A DNA stretch of 26,716 nucleotides from an uncultured Oscillospiraceae bacterium (GCA_910587785.1 CAJUOA010000015.1:1-26716); one strand, 5' to 3'. Positions 16,196 through 23,801 are shown, numbered from the stretch's first letter. A program made the numbers and translations. The notes: generated by a model from the sequence alone, not told the origin.

Positions 16196-16229
16196 AAATC
16201 CCTCGCCGCAGATGCGGCGGGGGATTTTT
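16196..16229. terminator. Bidirectional intrinsic terminator
   Basis: Arms 16196-16209 and 16214-16227 form a 14-bp stem with one G-T pair and a 4-base loop. T-rich tracts lie on both sides, so it serves the TPM gene (plus) and the ABC exporter (minus), which converge here. Confidence 0.9.
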
Positions 16230-16233
16230 GGCG

Positions 16234-17937
16234 TTAGGGTTCGTTGTTTCCGGCTTGCAGGGACAGCCGGTAGAGCTCGCCCCTTTGGCCGGTCAGCTCC
16301 TCCCAGGTCCCCTGCTCCACCAGCGCGCCGTCCTTCAGGACGAAAATCCGGTCATACCTGCGCATGTTCTCCGCAAAGACACGGTGGGTGATCATCAGCA
16401 CCCCGGCCTCCGGCAGGGAGAGGATGGTCTTCTCGATTTCCTCCGCGTTCCGGTTGTCCAGGGAGGCGGCCACCTCGTCGAAGACCATAAACTGCGCCCC
16501 GTGGGCCAGGCACCGGGCAAGCCCCAGGCGCTGGGCCTCGCCTCCGGAGATGTTGCGGCCGTTTTCGCCGATGAGGGCCTCCGCCCCCTCGGGCAGCGCG
16601 GACAGCATCTCCTCCAGCCGGGCCTGACGGATGATCCGCTCCCAGTCCCGGTCCGGGAGCGTCCCGCCCAGGAGGATGTTGTTTCGGATGGTGTCCGAGA
16701 AAAACACCACGTTTTGGCTCTGGTAGGAGACCGCGCCGTAGAGGGACGCCTTTTCGATCTCCTCCAGGGGCACGCCGTCCGCCAGGACCGCCCCGGCGCA
16801 GGGCGTGAGAAAGCCCATGAGGAGCTTCGCCAGAGTGCTCTTCCCCGAGCCGCTGGCGCCCACCAGGGCGTATTTCTTCCCCGTCTCCAGCGTCAGGTCC
16901 ACATGGGAGAGGAGGGGCCGGTCCGGGCAGTAGGAGAAGGAGAGGTCCCGGACCTCCAGCCGGGAGGCGGGGCCCAGCGCGGCCTTCCGGGAGCCGCCGG
17001 CCTCCAGGGCCTCCCGGAAGGCTGTCTCGCTGTCACGGAACAGCGCCCGGCCCGCCCGGAGGGACAGCAGATGTCCCGGCAGCCGCTCAAAGGACAACAT
17101 GACGCCCCCCAGAAGCTGACTGACGGAGAGGACATACCCCACGGACATCCTTCCCTGTATCACCAGGGCCATGGCAAAGACGATGACAGCCACAAAGCTC
17201 AGGGAGCTGATGGCCCCGGACAGGGAGTCCACGGCGAAAAACTTCTTCCTGCTGACGGTTTCCCGCTCCTCCAGCTCCCCGGCGGCCCGGGCATAGCGCC
17301 CGGTCCGGGCGGCGGCGAGGCCGTGGAGGCGGATGAGCAGAAAGCCCCGGATGCTCTCCTGAGCCTCCGCCATGTGGGCCTCGCCAGCGGCAAGGCAGGC
17401 CGCCTCGGCGGCGTCCGACTGCTTTTGGAAGGGCTTGGGCAGGTTCAGCGTCAGGAGGGAGAACACCACCACCACGATGGCCAGCTCCCACCGGGCGCTG
17501 ACGATGGCCGTGACGGAGAGGGCCAGGCTCCAGACGGCCCGATAGAGCTTCAGGATACTGCCGCAGTACTTGTCCCCCACCGTCTCCGCCTCCGCAGTCA
17601 GCTTGGAGAGGTGGGCGGCGGTGTCCTGCTCCAGGAAGCGGTCGGGCCGCTGGCGGAGGAGATGGGCGAAATACCGGACCCGCAGGGCCCGTATGTACCC
17701 GGCCTGGATGCGCTGCCTGCTGGTGCAGGCAAAGTAGTAGGCCACATAGTCCAGGACCGCCAGGATCAGCCCCCAGGCGGAGGCCTGGACAAACGCGGGC
17801 AGGTCCTTGGCCAGCCCCGCGTCCAGGACCGGCTGGAGCACCAGGGAGGAGGCCACCGAGGTCCACACGGACAGCGGCGTGAGGACGAGATAGAGGATCA
17901 TGCGGGATTTGCTGAGCTGTTTGAAAATTTGATTCAT
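16234..17937 (-). CDS. ABC exporter (TMD-NBD half-transporter), second in the window
   Basis: 567 aa from ATG 17937 (AAGGGG 8 bases upstream). The frame stays open another 69 codons upstream, but that stretch is charged, lacks a ribosome site and overlaps a better-supported short ORF, so it is excluded. The TMD has about six membrane segments. The NBD shows Walker A GASGSGKST (about 360-368), signature ISGGE (about 463-467), Walker B FMVFDE (about 483-488) and H-loop MITHR. It resembles the exporter at 273-1958 in size and layout, including shared DTIRNN and LEE-x-LP-x-GENG patterns. The substrate is unknown. A 16-aa cysteine-rich ORF lies 104 bases upstream on the same strand. Confidence 0.85.
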   Translation of the reverse strand: MNQIFKQLSKSRMILYLVLTPLSVWTSVASSLVLQPVLDAGLAKDLPAFVQASAWGLILAVLDYVAYYFACTSRQRIQAGYIRALRVRYFAHLLRQRPDRFLEQDTAAHLSKLTAEAETVGDKYCGSILKLYRAVWSLALSVTAIVSARWELAIVVVVFSLLTLNLPKPFQKQSDAAEAACLAAGEAHMAEAQESIRGFLLIRLHGLAAARTGRYARAAGELEERETVSRKKFFAVDSLSGAISSLSFVAVIVFAMALVIQGRMSVGYVLSVSQLLGGVMLSFERLPGHLLSLRAGRALFRDSETAFREALEAGGSRKAALGPASRLEVRDLSFSYCPDRPLLSHVDLTLETGKKYALVGASGSGKSTLAKLLMGFLTPCAGAVLADGVPLEEIEKASLYGAVSYQSQNVVFFSDTIRNNILLGGTLPDRDWERIIRQARLEEMLSALPEGAEALIGENGRNISGGEAQRLGLARCLAHGAQFMVFDEVAASLDNRNAEEIEKTILSLPEAGVLMITHRVFAENMRRYDRIFVLKDGALVEQGTWEELTGQRGELYRLSLQAGNNEP

Positions 17938-18041
17938 GGTTCTTACCCCTTTTGCAAAATTTGGATGCGCGCGGTGTGCGGCACTGTCCAACTGCAAAAC
18001 CGGGGACTGTAGAGGGTCTCTCTGTTCAGGTTCCCGACGGG

Positions 18042-18092
18042 TCAGCAGGGACAGGCGGTACAGAGAGAACTGCCAAAGATCTTCATCTGCAT
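18042..18092 (-). CDS. 16-aa cysteine-rich ORF upstream of the ABC exporter
   Basis: A 17-codon ORF including stop, with an ideal ribosome site AAGGAGG (18105-18099) 6 bases before ATG 18092. The product is MQMKIFGSSLCTACPC, with three cysteines in its last six residues, ending in TGC TGA. Candidates are a leader peptide that senses cysteine supply by ribosome stalling, a very small exported peptide, or the remnant of a glutaredoxin-like gene, since MKIFGSSLCTAC resembles a thioredoxin-fold CxxC start. The other frames downstream do not clearly continue such a protein. The ribosome site has no other in-frame user nearby, which is the main reason to believe it is translated. Confidence 0.5.
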   Translation of the reverse strand: MQMKIFGSSLCTACPC

Positions 18093-18132
18093 GGGAAACC
18101 TCCTTATCAGTGTATTGAATCGATAGGTCTGC

Positions 18133-18212
18133 GTAGGGGCGCACATTGTGCGCCCGCTTCTGCCGAAACGCTGTGCAGACCTATAGGACGGGCGCACACT
18201 GTGCGCCCCTAC
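18133..18212. repeat. Pair of inverted REP-like palindromes
   Basis: Two 24-base units, 18133-18156 and 18189-18212, are inverted copies with one mismatch. Each is itself a near-palindrome with a GGGCGCAC/GTGCGCCC core next to GTAGGG. A further inverted pair (18123-18132 with 18175-18184) lies around and within it. The right unit contains the stop codon of the amidohydrolase. Such GTAGGGGCG-type palindromes are dispersed in many Clostridia (general knowledge, not checked). Confidence 0.8.
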
Positions 18213-19018
18213 AACGCCCGGTAGTGATAAAACCGGGCGAAGTTGTTAAAGAGCACGTCCTCCAGCAGCTCCTCGGGGAGGTAGAGCTCCCTTGCCCGCC
18301 GGAGCTCCTTCTCCGGACGCCAGATGGGGTAGTCGGACCCGTAGAAGATATGGGTTGGGTCGTATTCCCGGATAATGGCGTAGAGGGCGGCGTGGTCCGC
18401 CGTGTAGTTGAAGGTGGAGCTGATGTCCGTATAGACGTTGGGCAGGCGGGTCAGGGGGCGGATTTTCTCGATGTCCCAGTCCCCCCAGTTGCCCAGGTGG
18501 GCACAGATGCACCGCAGGCGCGGAAACGTCCCGGCCACCCGCAGCATGTGGACCGGGCCGGAGACGTCCGCCTTTGGCGACCCCATGTGGGCGATGAGGA
18601 ACATGTCCTCCCGCTCCATCTCCTCGAACATGGGGAACAGCCGCCCGTCGTCCAGGGCGAAGCGCTGGAACTCCGGGTGGAGCTTGATACCGTGGATGCC
18701 GTGGGAGCGCATCCAGGCGAGCTCCGCCCGGTAGTCCTCGTACCCCGCGTGGAGGGTCCCGCAGGGGAGAAAGCGGGGCTCCTTCACCGCCTCCGACCAG
18801 ATATAGCGGTCGATGGCCTCCACCTGGTGGGGCGTGGTGGCGGCGGAGAAGACCAGGGCATAGTCGATCCCCGTCCTGGTCAGCAGGTTCGATAACTCCT
18901 CCGCCGTGCCGTCGTAGCGGGGCGGCTCCGGCCGGCCGAAGTAGTCCGCCACCGCCGCCGTGGCCTTTCGCGCCACCTGCCGGGGAAAAATGTGGGTGTG
19001 CATATCAATCACTCTCAT
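18209..19018 (-). CDS. Amidohydrolase-2 family metal-dependent hydrolase
   Basis: 269 aa from ATG 19018 (AAGGAGG 7 bases upstream; an upstream in-frame ATG lacks one). It is a TIM-barrel hydrolase. The start MRVIDMHTHIF gives the HxH metal ligands (H7, H9). Further metal and active-site candidates are H in IKLHPE, H in LIAHMGS, H in CICAHLGNW and D in YGSDYP. The family includes decarboxylases and amidohydrolases, and the substrate cannot be read. It starts 56 bases after the YfcC stop, so the two are probably one operon; it may process a compound carried by YfcC. The stop codon lies inside a REP-like unit, which suggests the repeat was inserted at, or has reshaped, the gene end. Confidence 0.82.
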   Translation of the reverse strand: MRVIDMHTHIFPRQVARKATAAVADYFGRPEPPRYDGTAEELSNLLTRTGIDYALVFSAATTPHQVEAIDRYIWSEAVKEPRFLPCGTLHAGYEDYRAELAWMRSHGIHGIKLHPEFQRFALDDGRLFPMFEEMEREDMFLIAHMGSPKADVSGPVHMLRVAGTFPRLRCICAHLGNWGDWDIEKIRPLTRLPNVYTDISSTFNYTADHAALYAIIREYDPTHIFYGSDYPIWRPEKELRRARELYLPEELLEDVLFNNFARFYHYRAL

Positions 19019-19073
19019 GGAAAGCCCTCCTTGCCCAGTTATCTCCATGAGTATAGCACACCCGGTGCCCCAA

Positions 19074-20462
19074 TTACAAGACCGCAGAAACCATCAGGAA
19101 CGCGATGGTGAGGAGGAAAAAGATCAGAATCAGCTTCCACACGAACTTCACCCATCTGTCATAGGGCACATCCCCCAGGGCGAGGCCGCCCATGACCACC
19201 GCCGCCGTGGGGGTGACGATGTTCACCAGGCCGGAGGCCGACTGGAACGCCGTCACGATCAGCTCCCCGCCGATGCCCGCGAACTGCCCCAGCGGGGCCA
19301 TGATGGGCACCGACAGCGTCGCAAGGCCCGAGGACGAGGGGATCAGGATTGAAAGGGGCAGGTAGATCAAATACACCAGCAGGATAAATCCCACCGACCC
19401 CGCGCCCTCCAGGGCGTGTTCGCCCCAGTAGAGGACCGTATCCGTGATCTTGCCGCCGTCCATGAGCACTGTGATGCCCCGGCTGATGCCGATGATGAAC
19501 GCCACTCCGACAAGGTCCGCCGCACCGGAGACGAAGGAGTCCACCAGCTCCTGCTCCTTGAGGCCGTAGACCAGGCCGATGACCACCGCGCCTCCCAGAA
19601 ACAGGCCGCTGAGCTCCGGGAACCACCAGTGCAGGGCCGGAAGGGGCAGGCCGATCTCGTCAAAGGGGATCACCGCGTAGACCATCACCAGGAACACCCC
19701 GGCGAAGAGGAGCAGGGTCAGCTTCCGCTTGCCGTTCAGGTCCGGCACGCCGCCGCCCTTTTTGCTCTCGAACTTCCGGCTGAACCCGGCCACAAGGGAT
19801 CTCTCCGGGTGGCTTCGCACCTTGGCGGCATAGTGCATCACGTACCAGATGGCCGCCGCGTCAAAGACCGCCAGCATCACCAGCCGGACCATCAGGCCGT
19901 CCCCCAGGCTCACCCCGGCAAAGCCGGAGGCAATGCCCGTGGCAAAGGGGTTGACCGTACTGGCAAGCACCCCGGCCCCGCTCCCCAGGAGCACCACCGC
20001 GATGCCCACCAGCGGGTCGTACCCCGCCGCCACGAACACCGGGATCAGAAGGGGGTAGAAGGCCATGGTCTCCTCCCACATCCCGAAGGACGTGCCCCCC
20101 AGGCTGAAGAGGACCATCATCACCGGGATCAGGAGAATTTCCCGGCCTCCCAGGATGCGGATGACGTTGCTCACCCCGGCGTCGATGGCTCCGGTCTTCA
20201 TCACCACGCCCAGAAAACCGCCCACCATGAGGATGAACAGCGCCACGTCCACCGCGTCGTAGAACCCGTGGAAGGACGCCTGGATCACGTCCCCCACCCC
20301 CTGGGGCTGCTGCTCCACCCGGGCGTAGGTGCCCGCCACCGGGACCTCATCCTCACCCTCCCGCTGGTACTCGCCCGCCGGGATCACCCAGGTGGCCGCC
20401 GCCACCAGGAACAATAACAGAAAAAGAATCGTGTATGCCGTCGGCATGTGGAATTTCTTCAT
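19074..20462 (-). CDS. YfcC-family (DcuC superfamily) carrier, possible arginine/ornithine or C4-type antiporter
   Basis: 462 aa with about twelve hydrophobic segments. The start FHMPTAYTILFLLLFLVAAATWVIPAGEY is characteristic of YfcC carriers. Two internal motifs fit the family: TSFGMWEETMAFYPLLIPV followed by GSGAGVLASTVNPFATGIA in the first half, and LSILIPSSSGLATLSVPIMAPL followed by SGLVNIVTPTAAVVMGGLA in the second. YfcC proteins are found in arc operons of lactic bacteria as arginine-ornithine antiporters. Here ornithine carbamoyltransferase and arginine deiminase lie 0.9 and 2 kb upstream on the same strand, which favours that role. The closer partner, however, is the amidohydrolase, so a dicarboxylate or amino-acid derivative is also possible. 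Confidence 0.82.
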   Translation of the reverse strand: MKKFHMPTAYTILFLLLFLVAAATWVIPAGEYQREGEDEVPVAGTYARVEQQPQGVGDVIQASFHGFYDAVDVALFILMVGGFLGVVMKTGAIDAGVSNVIRILGGREILLIPVMMVLFSLGGTSFGMWEETMAFYPLLIPVFVAAGYDPLVGIAVVLLGSGAGVLASTVNPFATGIASGFAGVSLGDGLMVRLVMLAVFDAAAIWYVMHYAAKVRSHPERSLVAGFSRKFESKKGGGVPDLNGKRKLTLLLFAGVFLVMVYAVIPFDEIGLPLPALHWWFPELSGLFLGGAVVIGLVYGLKEQELVDSFVSGAADLVGVAFIIGISRGITVLMDGGKITDTVLYWGEHALEGAGSVGFILLVYLIYLPLSILIPSSSGLATLSVPIMAPLGQFAGIGGELIVTAFQSASGLVNIVTPTAAVVMGGLALGDVPYDRWVKFVWKLILIFFLLTIAFLMVSAVL

Positions 20463-20992
20463 CGCTCTCCCTACCTTTCGGGGTTAGTTTGCGCGAAAAG
20501 GCCGCTGTCATACACATTTTTTTCATTTTCCCGGGCCAAGAGGGGCCCGCAGATTTCCCGGGAAAGCTCCCTTCCGGAGGACCGCCCTCCCCCTGCCGCG
20601 CAAAAACCGGCCTGGACGCTGCTCCTGCGTCCAGGCCGGCCTGCGGCGGGATTTTTCAAAAAAGCTCTTGCAATTCCACGGCGCATGGGGTAAAATTATC
20701 CATGGAAACATGATTTGCGGGCAGGCCGCAGGGTGGGGGAAACACCCTACGGCCCTGTACGAGTGAATCAGCCACTCAGCACAGCAACGAACGTTGCGCC
20801 ACGGGATTATTATACCCGCTTCCGGGCCGCATTGCAAGCCTGGATTCGGGAAATGACTGTGCGTTCGCATGGAAGAGATCGAAGCGGTGTTGAGAGAAGC
20901 GCTCGACACCGCTCTTTGTGTTTCCGGCAGCGGCCCGGGGGTGGGTCTGCCCCCGGCCGTCTGTTGGAAAACTGATACAGGAGGCGCATACA
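20463..20992. other. 530-base intergenic region with two strong hairpins
   Basis: No gene is supported. A 13-bp perfect hairpin (20607-20619 with 20627-20639) is followed on the minus strand by five T, so it could act as an attenuator in the yfcC leader. A 12-bp hairpin with one G-T pair (20883-20894 with 20902-20913) is followed on the plus strand by a T-rich stretch. It lies 80 bases before the PH-like gene. A short minus-strand ORF of 15 codons at about 20700 has no ribosome site. No consensus promoter stands out. Confidence 0.55.
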
Positions 20993-21316
20993 ATGGCAAA
21001 ATTTCAAAAGGCTCCCGATGAGACGCTGCTCGGGAGCGGGCCGATGTCGATCTACCAGAAGCAGGGCCTGTCGAAAAAACCCTTCCAGGGGAAAATCTAT
21101 GTGACGGATCAGCGGGTCTGTTTCCACATGGACCTGACCGGAACCGTCCTCATGGAGCTGACGATCCCGGAGATTAAGGGCTTTTCCGTCAGCAGCGTCC
21201 TCTTCGTCACCCGGGTGACCATCCACAGCCGCTCGGGAGAGGAGTTTCCGCTGACCGGCTTTCCTGCCAAGAAATTGCAGGGCTGGCTGGAGCAGGCGGG
21301 CGTACAGAGGCTATAG
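20993..21316 (+). CDS. Small PH/GRAM-like domain protein
   Basis: 107 aa from ATG 20993 (AGGAGG 6 bases upstream). The pattern is ETLLGSGPMSIYQKQG...GKIYVTDQRVCFHMD...MELTIPEIKGFSVSSVLFVTRVTIHSRSGEEFPLTGFPAKKLQGWLEQ. This matches bacterial PH/GRAM-like proteins: a strand, an ITD/VTDQR strand giving a phenotype-neutral beta sheet, an I-x-G-F segment, and a final amphipathic helix. No membrane segment or catalytic motif is seen. These domains are thought to bind lipids or peptides, but for this class the role is unknown. It is a single-gene unit convergent with arcB and ends at a shared terminator. Confidence 0.72.
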   Translation: MAKFQKAPDETLLGSGPMSIYQKQGLSKKPFQGKIYVTDQRVCFHMDLTGTVLMELTIPEIKGFSVSSVLFVTRVTIHSRSGEEFPLTGFPAKKLQGWLEQAGVQRL

Positions 21317-21318
21317 GC

Positions 21319-21358
21319 AAAATGCAGTCCAGCCGCACCACCGGCTGGACTGCATTTT
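21319..21358. terminator. Bidirectional intrinsic terminator
   Basis: Arms 21319-21335 and 21342-21358 form a perfect 17-bp stem with a 6-base loop, AAAA on one side and TTTTT on the other. It separates the PH-like gene from the convergent ornithine carbamoyltransferase gene, whose stop codon begins at 21361. Confidence 0.95.
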
Positions 21359-21360
21359 TA

Positions 21361-22359
21361 TCAGCACCCGATGGTGGCGGCAAGGACGGCCTTGATGGAG
21401 TGCATCCGGTTCTCGGCCTCGTCGAAGACCACGGAGTGGGGGCCACGGAAGACCTCGTCGGTGACCTCCCGGATGTCCACGCCCTTCTCTTTCCACTCCT
21501 TGGCCAGCTTGGTCTCGAAGTCGTGGAAGGAGGGCAGGCAGTGGAGATAGAGCACCCGGGGATTGCCGGTGCGCTCCAGGGTCTCCCCGGTGACGCGGAA
21601 GGGGGTGAGGAGCTTGGCCCGCTCGGGGATGAGGGCCTCCTCGCCCATGGAGGCCCAGATGTCGCCGTAGATGACGTCCGCGCCCACGAGGGAGTTCTGG
21701 TCGCTGGTGATCTCGATGGTGGCGCCGGTCTCCCTGGCCACCTCCTGGACCTTGCGGAAGATCTCCTGGTCCACGCCCTTGACCAGCTCCTCGGGCCCAA
21801 GGCCAACGAAGTGCATCCCCATCTTGGCGCAGCCGTACATCCAGGCGTAGCACATATTGTTGCGCACGTCGCCGGGGAAGACCACCTTCACGTCCCGCAG
21901 GGGCTTGGCGCAGTGCTCCTCGATGGTCATCATGTCGGCGAGGATCTGGGTGGGGTGGTCGGCGTCGGTCAGGCCGTTCCAGACGGGCACGCCGGCGTAC
22001 TTGGCCAGGTCCTCGACGACCTTCTGGTCAAAGCCCCGGTACTCGATGCCGTCGAAGAAGCGGCCCAGGACCTTGGCGGTGTCCTCCATGCTCTCCTTCT
22101 TGCCCATCTGACTGCTGCCGGCGTCCAGGAAGGTGACGTGAGCGCCCTCCTGGGTGGCGGCTACCTCAAAGGAGCAGCGGGTGCGGGTAGAGGTCTTCTC
22201 AAAGAGGAGCACGATGTGTTTGCCCTTGAGCATGGGGGCGTCGATGCCCGCCCGGCGCTTGCTCTTGAGGTCGTGCCCCAGGTCCAGGAGATAGCGGATC
22301 TCCAGAGGGCTCAGGTCCATGAGGGTGAGGAAGCTCTTGCCTTTCATATTGACTGCCAT
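21361..22359 (-). CDS. arcB: Ornithine carbamoyltransferase, probably catabolic
   Basis: 332 aa, full length for the family. The carbamoyl phosphate loop STRTR is at residues 57-61 inside FEKTSTRTRCSFEVAA, HPTQ follows in the middle, and the ornithine-binding and catalytic HCLPSFHD is near the end. The enzyme interconverts citrulline plus phosphate with ornithine plus carbamoyl phosphate. It lies 113 bases downstream of arginine deiminase on the same strand, so the catabolic direction (ArcB) is likelier than biosynthetic ArgF; this is inferred from context. The start has AAGGAG upstream. A hairpin lies between the two genes and a terminator after the stop. Confidence 0.93.
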   Translation of the reverse strand: MAVNMKGKSFLTLMDLSPLEIRYLLDLGHDLKSKRRAGIDAPMLKGKHIVLLFEKTSTRTRCSFEVAATQEGAHVTFLDAGSSQMGKKESMEDTAKVLGRFFDGIEYRGFDQKVVEDLAKYAGVPVWNGLTDADHPTQILADMMTIEEHCAKPLRDVKVVFPGDVRNNMCYAWMYGCAKMGMHFVGLGPEELVKGVDQEIFRKVQEVARETGATIEITSDQNSLVGADVIYGDIWASMGEEALIPERAKLLTPFRVTGETLERTGNPRVLYLHCLPSFHDFETKLAKEWKEKGVDIREVTDEVFRGPHSVVFDEAENRMHSIKAVLAATIGC

Positions 22360-22392
22360 GATGATTCTCCTTATTTGTAAAACTACTCAAGA

Positions 22393-22469
22393 GGCAAAAC
22401 GGAGTTTTGCCGCAAAAAGTTTTTCTTTTTTTGCTACTTTTTTTCTTTGTACACAAAGAAAAAAAGTAG
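22393..22469. repeat. Double hairpin between arcA and arcB
   Basis: A 17-bp hairpin of alternating A/T-rich arms (22434-22450 with 22453-22469, inner pairs probably open) is joined by an A/T-rich linker to an 8-bp hairpin (22393-22400 with 22404-22411). On the minus strand the order is hairpin, CAAAAAAAG linker, hairpin, CTCTTGAG. This order is like the start of the large repeats at 12292 and 24887, with different stem sequences. It may be an arcA-arcB transcript processing or partial termination site, or a third divergent member of that repeat family. Confidence 0.6.
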
Positions 22470-22472
22470 GAC

Positions 22473-23720
22473 TTACACGCCGTCCCGCACGAAGGGCATG
22501 GACATGCACCGGGGCCCGCCCCGTCCCCGGCTGAGCTCACTGCAGGGGATAGTGTGGACGGTGATGCCGTTGTCCTCCAGGATGCGGTTGGTGACGTAAT
22601 TGCGCTCATAGACGACGACCTCGCCGGGGGCGATGGCCAGGGTGTTGGAGCCGTCGGACCACTGCTCCCGGGCGGCGTCGATGGGGCTGTCGGAGCCGCA
22701 CTTGATGAGAGTGACGTGATCGAGCCCCAGGTGGCGTCTCAGGATATCCTCCAGCCTTCCCTGCTCCTCCTGGATGCGGACCTTGCCGTCCACCAGCTCC
22801 ATGACGAAGACGGTGATCTCGTGGAGGATATTGGGATGGACCGTGAACTTGTCCCGGTCCACCATGGTGAAAACGGTGTCCAGGTGCATAAAGCTCCGGG
22901 TCTTGGGGATATTGAAGGCCAAAATCTTTTTGAAGGTCTTGCTGATGGAGAGGATGGTGTGGGCAAACTTATCGATGCTGTCCTCCTCCGTGCGCTGGGA
23001 GATGCCCACGGCGATGACCTCCGGGGAGAGGATCAGGATGTCGCCGCCCTCCAGGGAGCTGTTCTCCCCTCGATCATACCACTTGGGGGCGTCTTTGTAA
23101 ACGGGGTGGTACTGAAAAATGAATTTTCCGAACAAAGTTTCCCGGTTCCGGGTCACCGTGTGCATCCGGTGGAGGGAGACTCCGGTGCCTATGGTCGCAA
23201 ACGGGTCCCGGGTGAAATACAGGTTGGGCATGGGGTCGATGAGGAAGGGGTAATCATCGGTGCGGAAGCTCAGGTAGTCGGAGAGCTTCCCCGTCTCGAA
23301 GCCCCGCACGTCGCTCTTGCGCACCCCGGCCATCATGGTCTCCACCAGGCGGTAGTCCTCCATGCCGGTGAAGTAGTCCCGCAAAATCTCCCGCACCCGG
23401 TGGCCCTCCAGGGCCGCCTCGTCCAGGAACTGCTCGATGAGCTCCCGGCGGACCTCCGGGTCCTGGATGGTCTCCTCCACCAGGTCCTGGAGGTAGACCA
23501 CCTCCGCGCCGTGGGCGCGCAGGCACTCGGCAAAGGCGTCATGCTCCGCCTGGGCCACCTTCAGGTAGGGGATGTCGTCAAAGAGCAGGCGCTCCAGGTA
23601 CTCGGGCATCAGGTTCTCCAGCTCCCGCCCCGGCCGGTGGAGCATCACCTTCCGCAGCCGCCCGATCTCTGACGTGTTGTGCAGTCCGGTCTGTAGTCGC
23701 GTTTCAAATTCGATCGCCAT
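22473..23720 (-). CDS. arcA: Arginine deiminase
   Basis: 415 aa, usual length. The enzyme hydrolyses arginine to citrulline and ammonia, the first step of the ADI pathway. Typical motifs: EIGRLRKVMLHRPGREL at the start, RDPFATIG in the middle, EGGDILIL carrying an acidic catalytic pair with the following FMHLDTVFTMVD histidine, and GGPRCMSMP with the catalytic cysteine (C405) ten residues from the end. AAAGGAG precedes the start. It is followed by arcB and, further downstream, a YfcC carrier. No carbamate kinase (arcC) occurs in the window, so the ATP-yielding step would be encoded elsewhere. The divergent bioY promoter lies 110 bases upstream. Confidence 0.95.
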   Translation of the reverse strand: MAIEFETRLQTGLHNTSEIGRLRKVMLHRPGRELENLMPEYLERLLFDDIPYLKVAQAEHDAFAECLRAHGAEVVYLQDLVEETIQDPEVRRELIEQFLDEAALEGHRVREILRDYFTGMEDYRLVETMMAGVRKSDVRGFETGKLSDYLSFRTDDYPFLIDPMPNLYFTRDPFATIGTGVSLHRMHTVTRNRETLFGKFIFQYHPVYKDAPKWYDRGENSSLEGGDILILSPEVIAVGISQRTEEDSIDKFAHTILSISKTFKKILAFNIPKTRSFMHLDTVFTMVDRDKFTVHPNILHEITVFVMELVDGKVRIQEEQGRLEDILRRHLGLDHVTLIKCGSDSPIDAAREQWSDGSNTLAIAPGEVVVYERNYVTNRILEDNGITVHTIPCSELSRGRGGPRCMSMPFVRDGV

Positions 23721-23801
23721 CGTTCATCACTCCTTTTCCGCCCTTAGCATTGCCCGTTTTGCCGGGGGCATACATCCTTTTTTGAAAAGGCCGCCGGCTC
23801 G

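Noticed and set aside
17938..18144. N-terminal extension of the second ABC exporter
   Set aside because: The frame is open, but the stretch is charged, has no ribosome site for its ATG, and would be unlike any exporter N-terminus. The strong ribosome site there belongs to the 16-aa ORF in another frame.
19416..20417. 333-codon plus-strand frame opposite the YfcC gene
   Set aside because: His/Asp/Gln-rich antisense of a membrane protein; no start context.
20653..20703. 15-codon minus-strand ORF (starts MDNFTPCAVELQELF) before the yfcC leader hairpin
   Set aside because: It attracted attention as a possible leader peptide, but there is no Shine-Dalgarno sequence before its ATG.
20523..20999. 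158-codon minus-strand frame in the yfcC upstream region
   Set aside because: It spans two strong hairpins, lacks a ribosome site, and its composition (Pro/Arg/Cys) is not protein-like.
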